This document shows, piece after piece, positions 1 to 7,367 of a DNA stretch of 18,472 nucleotides. The translations under genes and the position numbers were made by a program. The notes under the pieces were generated by a model. The model had not been told where the DNA came from, searched no databases, and was given only the letters and a program-made list of their open reading frames with translations. The stretch lies in contig JAXDHR010000173.1 in assembly GCA_034664425.1 (NCBI GenBank), positions 1-18,472 on the forward strand, read 5' to 3'. Position 1 is the first letter of the stretch. Every line of letters begins with the position of its first letter. Origin of the DNA: DATBDM01 sp034664425 (GTDB lineage: Bacteria; Actinomycetota; Thermoleophilia; Solirubrobacterales; Solirubrobacteraceae).

Positions 1-2
1 GG

Positions 3-854
3 GTCGTCGATCCCTTCCTCGGCGGCCACGCCGCGGGGGAGACGCCGAACCCGTGCGTGAACTGCAACGGGCACGTGCGCCTCGACGCGATGCTCGCCTA
101 CGCCGATGCGCTCGGCGCCGCCGACCTGGCCACCGGCCACTACGCGCGGCGCAGCGCCGACGGGCTGCTGCGCGCGGCCGCCGATCCCGCGAAGGACCAG
201 ACCTACATGCTCGCCGCGGTCGCGCCGGCGACGCTCGCGCGGTTGCGCTTCCCGCTCGGCGAGCTGACCAAGCCGCGGGTCCGCGAGCTGGCCGCCGAGG
301 CGGGGATGCCGGTGGCGAGCCGCGCCGACTCGCAGGATCTCTGCTTCCTCGCCGGGACCGGGAAGGCCGCGTTCCTGGCCCGCCACGGCGCGCTCGGCGA
401 CGTGCCGGGCGACATCGTCGACGCCGCCGGTCGTGTGCTCGGCGCCCATCGCGGCGCGCATCACTTCACGATCGGCCAGCGCAAGGGCATCGGCGTCGGC
501 GCCGCCGAGCCGCTCTACGTGCTCCGGACGGAGCGCTCGGCGAACCGCGTCGTCGTCGGACCACGGGCGGCGCTGGCCACGCGCACGGTCGCGGTGCGCG
601 GCGCGCGGCTGCACCGCGACGCCGCCGCGGTCGACCGCGTCAAGCTGCGCTACCGCTCGCGCCCGGTCGGTTGCCGGGTCATGGGCGACGGGCTTGCGGC
701 CGGATTCCACCCCCGGCTCGAGCTCGAGCTCGACGAGCCGGTCGACGGCGCGGCGCCGGGCCAGACGGCATGCTTGCTGGCGGGCGAGGTCGTCGTCGGG
801 TGGGCGACGATCGGGGCCGCTCAGCGCCCCGCGTCGAGCACCTCGGCGACGTAG
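3..854 (+). CDS. mnmA: tRNA-specific 2-thiouridylase MnmA, 5'-truncated by the window edge
   Basis: MnmA activates U34 of Lys, Glu and Gln tRNAs by adenylation and inserts sulfur to give 2-thiouridine. The visible 283 residues are the C-terminal three quarters; the N-terminal PP-loop lies before the window. Family landmarks are TPNPCVNCN, whose second Cys matches the first catalytic cysteine region, then ATGHYAR, DSQDLCFLAG with the second catalytic Cys, HHFTIGQRKGIG, and a C-terminal beta-barrel region with KLRYRSRP. The frame is open from base 3, so the GTG at 57 is internal, not the start. The stop at 852-854 lies inside the convergent gene 821-1078, a 34-bp tail-to-tail overlap with no room for a terminator. 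The identification is secure. Confidence 0.95.
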   Translation, partial: VVDPFLGGHAAGETPNPCVNCNGHVRLDAMLAYADALGAADLATGHYARRSADGLLRAAADPAKDQTYMLAAVAPATLARLRFPLGELTKPRVRELAAEAGMPVASRADSQDLCFLAGTGKAAFLARHGALGDVPGDIVDAAGRVLGAHRGAHHFTIGQRKGIGVGAAEPLYVLRTERSANRVVVGPRAALATRTVAVRGARLHRDAAAVDRVKLRYRSRPVGCRVMGDGLAAGFHPRLELELDEPVDGAAPGQTACLLAGEVVVGWATIGAAQRPASSTSAT

Positions 855-1078
855 GAGGAGCGCACCGTCTCGGACTGGCCGAGCATCCAGCGCTCGGCCG
901 CGTGCGGATCGCCTCCCGCGTCCACCACGAGCTCGACGAAGGAGCGCCGGATCGCGCGCGGCTGGCGCAGCAGCCAGCGCTGGTCGGGCGCGCGCACCTG
1001 GCTGGCGGCGGTGCGCGCGACGAGGTCGGGGCCGAGCAGCACGGCGCGCTCGGCCGCGGAGAGCCGGGGAACGTCCAC
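821..1078 (-). CDS. Unknown 85-aa protein with an internal duplication
   Basis: I do not recognise the family. The GTG start at 1078 lies 10 nt after the emfourin-like stop, so it is probably the third cistron of the protease operon. The protein is soluble, with no signal peptide or membrane segment. Its C-terminal 52 residues hold two copies of a 22-residue unit, residues 34-55 and 63-84, identical at 11 of 22 positions. The shared pattern is R-W-(L/M)-L-x-Q-(x)4-R-x-S-(F/Y)-V-(x)2-V-x-D-A-G. The units probably form two similar helices or helical hairpins. No good Shine-Dalgarno sequence is visible; a GGGG 13 nt upstream is the best candidate, so translation may be coupled to the upstream gene. 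The 3' end overlaps mnmA by 34 bp. It could be a cofactor, chaperone or second regulator of the protease, which is inferred only from position. Confidence 0.7.
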   Translation of the reverse strand: MDVPRLSAAERAVLLGPDLVARTAASQVRAPDQRWLLRQPRAIRRSFVELVVDAGGDPHAAERWMLGQSETVRSSYVAEVLDAGR

Positions 1079-1088
1079 GGCGGGCCGT

Positions 1089-1376
1089 CTACCCCGGACG
1101 GCCCAACTCGCGCACCCGTGCGACGAGTGCGCGCGCGGCGTCGTCCATCGCGCCCTCGCGCAGGGTGCCGGCGCGGCGGCCCTGCTCGGACTCCAGGACG
1201 AGGTCGTACTGGCGGCGGTCGGGCCCGCGCGGCGCGGGCGCGCGCGATGGGAGCTCGACCGTCGCGGCGAGCGCCTCCAGCTCGCTCGCATCCGGCTCGC
1301 CGAGGCGGGCGGTGTCGACGATGTGGGTGCGCCGGACGCCGGCCACGCCGCCGGAGATTCGCAGCTCGATCCTCAC
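1089..1376 (-). CDS. Emfourin-like protealysin inhibitor
   Basis: Emfourin is a small proteinaceous inhibitor of protealysin-like M4 proteases, encoded directly downstream of the protease gene. This 95-aa product has the expected N-terminal pattern IELRISGGVAGVRRT followed by a D-T acidic stretch and a second half with DRRQYDLVLES and an acidic, Ala-rich C-terminal helix. The GTG start at 1376-1374 overlaps the protease TGA in a GTGA arrangement, which favours translational coupling and near-stoichiometric synthesis. Another in-frame GTG lies at 1382. The inhibitor assignment rests on the sequence pattern together with the diagnostic gene order. No signal peptide is present, consistent with inhibition inside the cell. 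Confidence 0.82.
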   Translation of the reverse strand: MRIELRISGGVAGVRRTHIVDTARLGEPDASELEALAATVELPSRAPAPRGPDRRQYDLVLESEQGRRAGTLREGAMDDAARALVARVRELGRPG

Positions 1377-2401
1377 GGCCACGTGACGCCGACGGTGGCC
1401 CAGGCGGCCGTGACCGCCTGCGCCACCGCGTCGTCGAAGCGGTTGGTGGCCACCGCCTGGGTGATGCGCCCGAAGTCGGCGAAGCCGGCGCTCGCCTGCA
1501 GGCGTGCATCCCGAAGCGCCTCGTACCAGACCGTGCCGGCGGTCGCCCAGCTCGGGCCGCCGAGGCCGATGGCGAGCGTGGCGAAGGCTCGGTTGGGGAT
1601 GCCCGAGTTGATGTGCACGCCGCCGCTGTCCTCGCTGGTCTTCACGAAGCCGGCGTAGTCGGCCGGCTGCGGGTCCTTGCCGAGCACCGGGTCGTCGTAG
1701 GCGGTGCCCGGGGCGGTCATCGAGCGCAGGGCGCTCCCGTGGAACTGCGGTCCGCGGATGTCGGCGCCGATCAGCCAGTCGGCGTGCTCGGCGGTCTGGT
1801 CGAGGTGGTACTGCTTGACGAGCGAGCCGAAGACGTCGGACACCGACTCGTTGAGGGCGCCCGACTCGCCCTCGTAGGCGAGCCCCGCCTCGTCCTCGGT
1901 GACCCCGTGTGCGAGCTCGTGCCCGATCACGTCCAGCGAGCGGGTGAAGCGGGTGAACAGCTGGCCGTCGCCGTCGCCGAAGATCATCCGGGTTCCGTCC
2001 CAGAAGGCGTTGTCGTAGTCGCGGTCGTAGTGCACGACGCCGCGCAGCGGCATGCCACGGTCGTCGATCGAGCGGCGGCCGAACACCTCGCTCCAGAACG
2101 TCCAGGTCGCGCCCAGGCCGTCGTAGGCCTCGTCGGCGGCGGCGTCGCCCGACGGTGGGTCGCCCTCCGCGCGGAGGGTTCTCAGGCCGGTGAGCGCGGT
2201 GGCGCCGGCGGCGTCCGAGATCGTTCGCTGCGGGGAGTCCGTCGCGGCGCCGGCGGCCTCTCGCGGCGCGCCGGCGGCGCGCCGCTCGCGATGAGCCGAG
2301 TCGGTGGCCAGGGCGCGCTGCGCCCGTTCGCGCTGCGAAGCATCGCCGTTGCGGGCGAGCGCCTCGAGCATGTACGGCGGCACGATCGGGCGGCGGATCA
2401 T
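1373..2401 (-). CDS. Protealysin-like M4 (thermolysin family) metalloprotease
   Basis: A zinc endopeptidase of 342 aa, counted from ATG 2401. The zinc site is HELAH at residues 161-165 with the third ligand Glu185 in GALNESVSD, the usual thermolysin spacing. The active-site His lies in SGGVHINSGIPNRAF. The N-terminus IVPPYMLEAL is the short propeptide motif typical of the protealysin subgroup, which lacks the long FTP/PepSY propeptide and the signal peptide of thermolysin; none is visible here either. About 60 Ala/Arg-rich residues separate this motif from the catalytic domain. A GTG at 2419 is an alternative start. The gene is followed without a gap by an emfourin-like inhibitor and an unknown gene. 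It is transcribed divergently from ruvX across the palindromic repeat at 2454-2557. Substrates are unknown. Confidence 0.93.
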   Translation of the reverse strand: MIRRPIVPPYMLEALARNGDASQRERAQRALATDSAHRERRAAGAPREAAGAATDSPQRTISDAAGATALTGLRTLRAEGDPPSGDAAADEAYDGLGATWTFWSEVFGRRSIDDRGMPLRGVVHYDRDYDNAFWDGTRMIFGDGDGQLFTRFTRSLDVIGHELAHGVTEDEAGLAYEGESGALNESVSDVFGSLVKQYHLDQTAEHADWLIGADIRGPQFHGSALRSMTAPGTAYDDPVLGKDPQPADYAGFVKTSEDSGGVHINSGIPNRAFATLAIGLGGPSWATAGTVWYEALRDARLQASAGFADFGRITQAVATNRFDDAVAQAVTAAWATVGVTWP

Positions 2402-2474
2402 CGGTCGAGCTGCCCCCACGCGAGGTCCCGGGCGGCGATCGAGGCGGTCGGTTGCACCCGCACAACCTAAACCA

Positions 2475-2501
2475 ACCTAAACGGGCCTGGCCCCTTTAGG
2501 T
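2475..2501. repeat. Hairpin unit 1 of the palindromic element
   Basis: Arms ACCTAAACGGGCC and GGCCCCTTTAGGT pair at 12 of 13 positions around a one-base centre (T). It lies between the divergent genes and has no T-tract on either strand, so it is more likely a repeat unit than a terminator. Confidence 0.85.
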
Positions 2502-2518
2502 AAACGGAACCTGAATGG

Positions 2519-2547
2519 AACCTGAACGGGCCTGGCCCCTTTAGGTT
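2519..2547. repeat. Hairpin unit 2 of the palindromic element
   Basis: Second copy of the same hairpin, with a G replacing one A in the left arm (AACCTGAACGGGCC), which still permits a G-U pair in RNA. Its right arm TTTAGGTT ends 6 bp before the preferred ruvX start and supplies the only AGG-type ribosome-binding site there. Confidence 0.85.
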
Positions 2548-2553
2548 GTGGGG

Positions 2554-2964
2554 GTGCGCGTCCTCGCCCTCGACCACGGATCCGCTCGCTGCGGCGTCGC
2601 GGTGTCCGATCCCAGCGGCACGCTGGCGACGCCGCTCGAGCCCGTACTGCGGCCGGACACGCGCAAGGGGCTGCAGCGGGTCAGGGCGGTGGTGGCCGGG
2701 ACCGGTGCCGAGCGGGTGATCGTCGGGCTGCCGGTCTCGCTGCGCGGGGGCGACTCGGCCCAGACGCGCGCCGCCCGCGCCTTCGCCGATCGCCTGCAGG
2801 CGATCGTGCCCGTTCCCGTCGAGCTCTACGACGAGCGGTTCACGACCTCGCTCGCCCGCCAGGCGGGCGGATCCGCCTCGCTGGACTCCCGAGCCGCAGC
2901 CGTCCTTCTCGACGAGTGGTTGACGACCGCCGGACATCTGCCGATAGAGGGGGAGAAGGAGTGA
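2554..2964 (+). CDS. ruvX: RuvX/YqgF family Holliday-junction resolvase-like nuclease
   Basis: RuvX (YqgF) has an RNase H-like fold and is implicated in 16S rRNA 5'-end processing in some bacteria and in Holliday junction resolution in others. The 136-aa product is of normal family length. It carries LALDHGSARCGVAVSD with the first catalytic Asp, VIVGLPVSLRG, YDERFTTSLA with the central Glu, and the C-terminal SLDSRAAAVLLDEWL with the last acidic residue. I prefer the GTG at 2554 (VRVLALD) to the one at 2548, because an AGG in the repeat at 2543-2545 sits 8 nt before it. The initiation region therefore lies inside the palindromic element. The stop lies 21 nt before the ATG of the PAS / coiled-coil gene, so co-transcription is likely. 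Confidence 0.93.
   Translation: MRVLALDHGSARCGVAVSDPSGTLATPLEPVLRPDTRKGLQRVRAVVAGTGAERVIVGLPVSLRGGDSAQTRAARAFADRLQAIVPVPVELYDERFTTSLARQAGGSASLDSRAAAVLLDEWLTTAGHLPIEGEKE
2920..2947 (+). promoter_or_regulatory. Weak sigma-28-like promoter candidate inside the ruvX 3' end
   Basis: TTGAC-N15-GCCGATAG, with the same spacing as the better sites before the pilin genes. The -10 element is intact but the -35 matches T(C/T)AAG poorly. If real, it would start a transcript about 30 nt before the PAS / coiled-coil ATG. It lies within coding sequence, so chance is a serious alternative. Confidence 0.3.
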
Positions 2965-2985
2965 CCCACCCCCTTGGAGAACCCG

Positions 2986-5900
2986 ATGAACCTCTCTGCG
3001 TCCTCGGTGCCCGGCGTGCCGGGAGCGCCGCCCTCCGACGCGTCTGACGTGCTCAACGCGGCTGCCGATGCGGCCGCTCTGCACGATCCGCTCGACGACG
3101 TCCTCCGGCAGATCGTCGGCGGCTACTTCGTGCTCACCGACGGGCAGGGGTCGGTCTCCAAGTGGTCCGAGCCGGCCGAGCTCCTGTTCGGCCGTCCGGT
3201 GCACGACGTGCTCGGACAGTCATTCTTCGAGACGCTGACCCTCGGCCCCTACTCGCCGCAGGCCGATGCGTGGCGCGCGTTCCTCGAGGACGCCGAGCCG
3301 CCGCAGGCCGCCGGCCGCATCACGGTCAGCGCCTCGCACGCCGAGGGCCACAGCTTCCCGATGGAGGCCGTGTTCGTCCCGGTCAAGCTCGACGAGGGCT
3401 TCGACTTCTCGCTGTTCCTCGAGGATCTTGGCTTCGAGCTGCCCATGAACCTGATGCTGATGCGCATGCGCCAGCAGCACCCGGTCGTGGTGCGCGCGCT
3501 GCGCCAGGCGATCGAGGACGAGCCCGCTACGTGGGAGGGCTGGCGCACGGCCGGCACGCTGGTCGTCTTCCGCCCGCTGGCGCCGACTCCGTGGATCGAG
3601 GCCGAGCTCGCCGCCCGCGACGCCGCCAGGGCCGCCGCCGATGCGGAGACCGAGGAGCGCATCACCAACCTCGACCCCGGCATCCAGGGCGAGAACGTCA
3701 ACGACCTCGACGACGCCGCCGCGGTCGTCGCACGGCTGCTCTCCGCGCTCGAGCGCATCGACGACCTGGAGCGGATGGCCTCGAGCCTGCCCGCCCAGCT
3801 CGACGAGGCTCGCCGCGACGCCGAGCAGCGTGCCGCCCACGCCGAGCGCGACGCCCAGGCGCTGCGCGCAGAGCTCCAGCAGCGGCTCGAGACCATCAAG
3901 CCGGAGGCGACCGCAGCTGATGTCGACACGCTGGCGCGGATCGAGCGGCTCGAACGCGCGAAGCTCGACGGGGAGCAGTCCGGGCATGACCTCGGGCGCG
4001 CGCTGGCCGCCGCCGAGGCCGCCCGCGCCGAGCTCGCCGCCCGACTCGACGCGATCGAGCACGCCCGCAGCGACGCCAACGCGGCCGCGGAGACCGCCGA
4101 CGCCCAGCTTGCCGAGGCCGTGCGCGCGGCCCAGGAGCGGGCGGAGCAGGCTGTCGGCGAGGCAACCCGCCGCGCCGAGGAGGCGACCCGGCAGATCGAG
4201 GCGCGCCTCGCCGAGACGCAGCGCAGCCACGGCGAGGGCTCCGACGCCTGGGCCGCGGAGCTGAAGGCGGAGATCGGGCAGGTCCGCGAGCAGCAGGCCG
4301 CGGCTGCCTCCGCCGTCGCCGCCGAGCTCGCCGCGACCGTCGAGCGGCTCGAGCGCGAGCGCGAGGGCCAGGCGCACGCCGCCCGCGCCGAGCTGGCCGC
4401 CGCCCTCGAGCGCGTCGAGCACGTGCAGCGCGACGCCGACGCGCTGCGCGAGGAGATCACCGCCCTGACCGTCGACCGTCACGAGGCCCAGGGTCTCGCC
4501 GGCGACGACCGCCGCCGGCTCACCGAGCTGGCCGGCGAGGCCGAGGCCGACCGTGCTCGCCTGGAGATCCTGCGCGCCGAGGCCGAGCAGGCCCGTGGCG
4601 AGACGGCCGAGCTGCGCGCGCGGCTGGCCGGGCTCGACGCACTCGAGCAGGCGCAGGCGAAGGTGGACGAGCGGCTCGCGACCCTGCGCGACGAGCAGCA
4701 GGCCGCGCTCGAGGAGCTGCGCCGCGAGCACGCGGCCGCCCGCTCGCGGCTGGAGTCGCTCGGCGCGGAGCGCGGCGACGCCGCAGAGCGCGCCGACGCC
4801 GCCCAGACCGAGCTCGACGCCGCGCGCGAGCACGTGGAGGCGCTGCGCCGCGACGGCGACGCCACCCGCGAGGCGCTCGAGGCCGCGGTCGCCCGCGCCG
4901 ACGCGGCCGGACAGGCCGCGGAGGTGCTGCGCGCCGAGTACGCCGCCGCCGCCGAGCGCTTCGACTCGCTGCACGCTGAGCAGGCCGAGATCGCCGGACG
5001 GCTGGAGTCGTTGCTCGCCGCCCAGCAGGAGCTCGGCGAACGCCTCGACGCCGTCGACGCCGGTCAGGCAGGGGTCCACGAGCGCGTCGATGCGCTGCAG
5101 TCCGACCATGCCGCCGCGGCCGAGCGCCTCGACGGGCTGCGCCGCGCCCAGGACGACCTCCGCGGCGCGATCGACGAGGCCCGCCGCGAGCGCGACGAGT
5201 TCCGCATCGCCGCCGAGCAGGCGTCCTCGCAGCTCGCCGAGGTGCGCGCGACGCTCGCCGAGCAGCAGGAGAGCTCGACGCGGCTCCCGGCCGAGCTCGC
5301 GGTCGAGCGCCACGAGATCGACAAGCTGCAGGCCGCCGAGCAGTACCTGCGCAAGCAGGTCGAGGAGCTCTCGGGCCAGGCGCACCATTCGGGCGTGCGG
5401 CTCGAGGAGCTCAGCGGCCTGGGCGAGGAGATCGCCCGCCGCCTCGAGGAGGTCGACGAGCGCGGCGCCGACGCCCGCCGCCGGCTCGAGGAGCTCGCCG
5501 ACGCCGGCGAGGCGCTCGCCCGCCGCCTCGACGAGGCCCACGCTGCCGTGGCGGGCGCCGGCGAGCGCAGCGAGGCCGGCGAGCGCCGGCTCGCGGCGCT
5601 CGAGGAGCAGGCCGCCCGGGTCGAGGACGCCGCCGGCAGCGCCAAGGCGCTCGGCGGCCGCGTCGACGAGCTCTGGAGCGCGCTCGAGGAGCGCACGGGC
5701 GCGCTGCACGGCGACGTCCGCGACGCGCACGAGCGCGCCAGCGCGCTTGCCGCCGCGCAGGACGCCGCCGACGAGCGGACCGCCGCGCTCGAGCAGGCCG
5801 GCACAGCCGTGTCCGAGGGCCTGGAGGCGCTGCGGGCGGGGCTCGACGAGCACGCCGGGACCGCTCAGGTCGCGCGCAAGGCCGTCGACGAGCTCGCCCA

Positions 5901-7260
5901 GCGAGTCGAGGAGGTCGATCGCGGCGCCGGCTCGGTGCTGGCCGACCTGCGCGCGCTGCGCGACCGGCTCGAGGAGGTCGCGACGGTCGCCGGCTCCGCC
6001 CACGAGGCGGTGGGCGGTGGCCGCGAGGAGCTCGACGAGCTGCGCACCGCGATCGCTCGCCTCGGCGGCGAGGTCGAGGTCGCGCGCGGCCAGCTCGGCC
6101 GTGCCGAGGAGGAGGCGCTCGGCGCCCGCGAGCAGGCCGCGGCGGCCGGCGAGGCCGCCAACGCGGCCCGCGAGGACGCCAACGCGGCCCGCGAGGACGC
6201 CGCGGCCGCCCGCCGCGAGCTCGAGGCCGGACTCGGCGACGCCGTCGACGGTGCGCGCCAGGCCGCCGAGGCGGCCGGAGCGGCCGGCGCGAACGCCGCG
6301 GAGGCGCTGCGCAGCGCGCAGGACGCCGCCGCCGCCGGCGCCAAGCTCACCCAGCGGCTCACCGATCTCGACGCACGCGCTCAGGGCCTGCGCGCGGAGC
6401 TCGGGGCGGGTCGCGAGCGCCTGGAGGGGCTCGACCAGCGGGTCACCGAGGCTGCCGACGCTGCCGAGGCCGGCGCAGTGGCACTGCGCGCCGAGCTCGG
6501 TGAGGTCCGCGCGATCGCCGAAGCCGCCGGCGCGGGGCTCGAGCAGCTGCGCGAGGAGATGGCCGGCGTGCGCGAGAGCACGGCGGCGATCGCCGCCGAC
6601 GCGAAGCGCAACGGCGCGACCGTCAAGTACGGCGAGCAGCGCATCGAGGCGATGGGGGCTGAGGTCACCTTCGCGCTCAAGAGCATCGAGGAGCTCAAGC
6701 AGGGCCTGACCTCGGCCGGCCAGGCCGCGGTCATCGCCCGCCGCGAGGCCGAGCAGGCCAAGCGGGCCGCCCAGACGGCCGGCGAGGGGAAGGGCGACAA
6801 CGTCACGCAGGTGTTCCAGCAGCTGCTGGGCATGGCCAACTCGCGCAACCAGACGCGGCGGCCGAGCTCGCCGGGCCTGCCGACGCCGCACCGGCCCGAG
6901 CGCGTCAAGCGCGAGCCGCGCCACGGCTTCGACGACGTGTCCCAGCCGATGGCCGTGCTCGGCCTCGACGGGCGCTTCCGCGAGCTCAACGTCGCCTTCG
7001 CCCGCCTCGTGGGCTACAAGGAGCAGGACTTCGCGAAGGCGGCCTGGCCGTCGCCCCACGATCGTCGCGATTACCAGGCACAACAGGACCAGCTGCGCCA
7101 GCTCGCCGCGGGTGAGATAGAAAGCGTGGCCGTGCAGAGCACCTACATGCATGGCCAGGGCCTGATGGTCCCAGTCGTCGGCACGCTGCGTGCGGTGCCC
7201 GGCGAGGACGGTCTCCCGGTGCACCTGCTCCTCGAGGCCGAGGAGCGGCACACCAACTGA
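2986..7260 (+). CDS. Giant PAS / coiled-coil / PAS protein
   Basis: This 1424-aa protein has no clear named family. A PAS-like domain at about residues 35-150 contains GYFVLTDGQGSVSKWS and GQSFFETL. About 1000 residues of Ala/Glu/Arg/Leu-rich heptads (about 250-1285) then form an uninterrupted predicted coiled coil without membrane segments. A Pro/Arg linker follows, then a second PAS-like domain (about 1315-1420) with QPMAVLGLDGRFRELN and FARLVGYKEQDF. No kinase, cyclase or other output domain is present, so a sensory scaffold or cytoskeletal rod is more likely than an enzyme. I chose ATG 2986 because GGAGA at 2976-2980 lies 5 nt upstream; the TTG at 2974 has no such support. The gene sits between ruvX and mltG, upstream of the pilus motor genes. 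A link to the pilus machinery is inferred from position and a weak shared promoter motif. Confidence 0.85.
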   Translation: MNLSASSVPGVPGAPPSDASDVLNAAADAAALHDPLDDVLRQIVGGYFVLTDGQGSVSKWSEPAELLFGRPVHDVLGQSFFETLTLGPYSPQADAWRAFLEDAEPPQAAGRITVSASHAEGHSFPMEAVFVPVKLDEGFDFSLFLEDLGFELPMNLMLMRMRQQHPVVVRALRQAIEDEPATWEGWRTAGTLVVFRPLAPTPWIEAELAARDAARAAADAETEERITNLDPGIQGENVNDLDDAAAVVARLLSALERIDDLERMASSLPAQLDEARRDAEQRAAHAERDAQALRAELQQRLETIKPEATAADVDTLARIERLERAKLDGEQSGHDLGRALAAAEAARAELAARLDAIEHARSDANAAAETADAQLAEAVRAAQERAEQAVGEATRRAEEATRQIEARLAETQRSHGEGSDAWAAELKAEIGQVREQQAAAASAVAAELAATVERLEREREGQAHAARAELAAALERVEHVQRDADALREEITALTVDRHEAQGLAGDDRRRLTELAGEAEADRARLEILRAEAEQARGETAELRARLAGLDALEQAQAKVDERLATLRDEQQAALEELRREHAAARSRLESLGAERGDAAERADAAQTELDAAREHVEALRRDGDATREALEAAVARADAAGQAAEVLRAEYAAAAERFDSLHAEQAEIAGRLESLLAAQQELGERLDAVDAGQAGVHERVDALQSDHAAAAERLDGLRRAQDDLRGAIDEARRERDEFRIAAEQASSQLAEVRATLAEQQESSTRLPAELAVERHEIDKLQAAEQYLRKQVEELSGQAHHSGVRLEELSGLGEEIARRLEEVDERGADARRRLEELADAGEALARRLDEAHAAVAGAGERSEAGERRLAALEEQAARVEDAAGSAKALGGRVDELWSALEERTGALHGDVRDAHERASALAAAQDAADERTAALEQAGTAVSEGLEALRAGLDEHAGTAQVARKAVDELAQRVEEVDRGAGSVLADLRALRDRLEEVATVAGSAHEAVGGGREELDELRTAIARLGGEVEVARGQLGRAEEEALGAREQAAAAGEAANAAREDANAAREDAAAARRELEAGLGDAVDGARQAAEAAGAAGANAAEALRSAQDAAAAGAKLTQRLTDLDARAQGLRAELGAGRERLEGLDQRVTEAADAAEAGAVALRAELGEVRAIAEAAGAGLEQLREEMAGVRESTAAIAADAKRNGATVKYGEQRIEAMGAEVTFALKSIEELKQGLTSAGQAAVIARREAEQAKRAAQTAGEGKGDNVTQVFQQLLGMANSRNQTRRPSSPGLPTPHRPERVKREPRHGFDDVSQPMAVLGLDGRFRELNVAFARLVGYKEQDFAKAAWPSPHDRRDYQAQQDQLRQLAAGEIESVAVQSTYMHGQGLMVPVVGTLRAVPGEDGLPVHLLLEAEERHTN

Positions 7261-7367
7261 GCCCGGTCCGCCGGAACCCCGACGGGCCTACGGAACGCAC
7301 CGCGGAAGATCGCCGCCGGGCCGCCGACGAACGGGCGGCGCGGCGTGCGGCGCGGGCGGGCGAGCCC

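Larger units (their letters stand above)
2454..2557. repeat. Nested palindromic repeat element (REP/MITE-like)
   Basis: The outer arms are GCACCCGCACAACCTAAA (2454-2471) and its reverse complement at 2540-2557 with one mismatch in 18. Inside are two near-identical 28-bp units (2474-2501 and 2519-2546, one mismatch, 45 bp apart), each folding into a hairpin. There is also a perfect tandem 10-mer CAACCTAAAC (2463-2482) and a tandem 11-mer GGAACCTGAA(T/C) (2506-2527). The element is visibly richer in A+T than the flanking genes. It fills the gap between the divergent protease operon and ruvX. Whether it is a mobile REP doublet, an operator or both cannot be decided from one copy. Confidence 0.85.

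Noticed and set aside
53..2470. A long plus-strand frame covering mnmA and the protease operon
   Set aside because: The product is Arg/Ala-rich low complexity. The mnmA frame and the antisense protease, inhibitor and 85-aa genes explain the region with clear family motifs.
6160..6215. Tandem DNA repeat within the coiled-coil gene (AANAAREDANAARED)
   Set aside because: The short near-repeat is explained by heptad or undecad protein repetition in an Ala/Arg/Glu coil. It is not a mobile or CRISPR-like array.
3220..7251. An uninterrupted 1343-codon frame antisense to the PAS / coiled-coil gene
   Set aside because: It mirrors the Ala/Glu/Arg/Leu codon pattern of the sense gene in very GC-rich DNA, where stop codons are rare. 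It shows no recognisable domain, only Leu/Gly/Ala/Arg low complexity, and no ribosome site.
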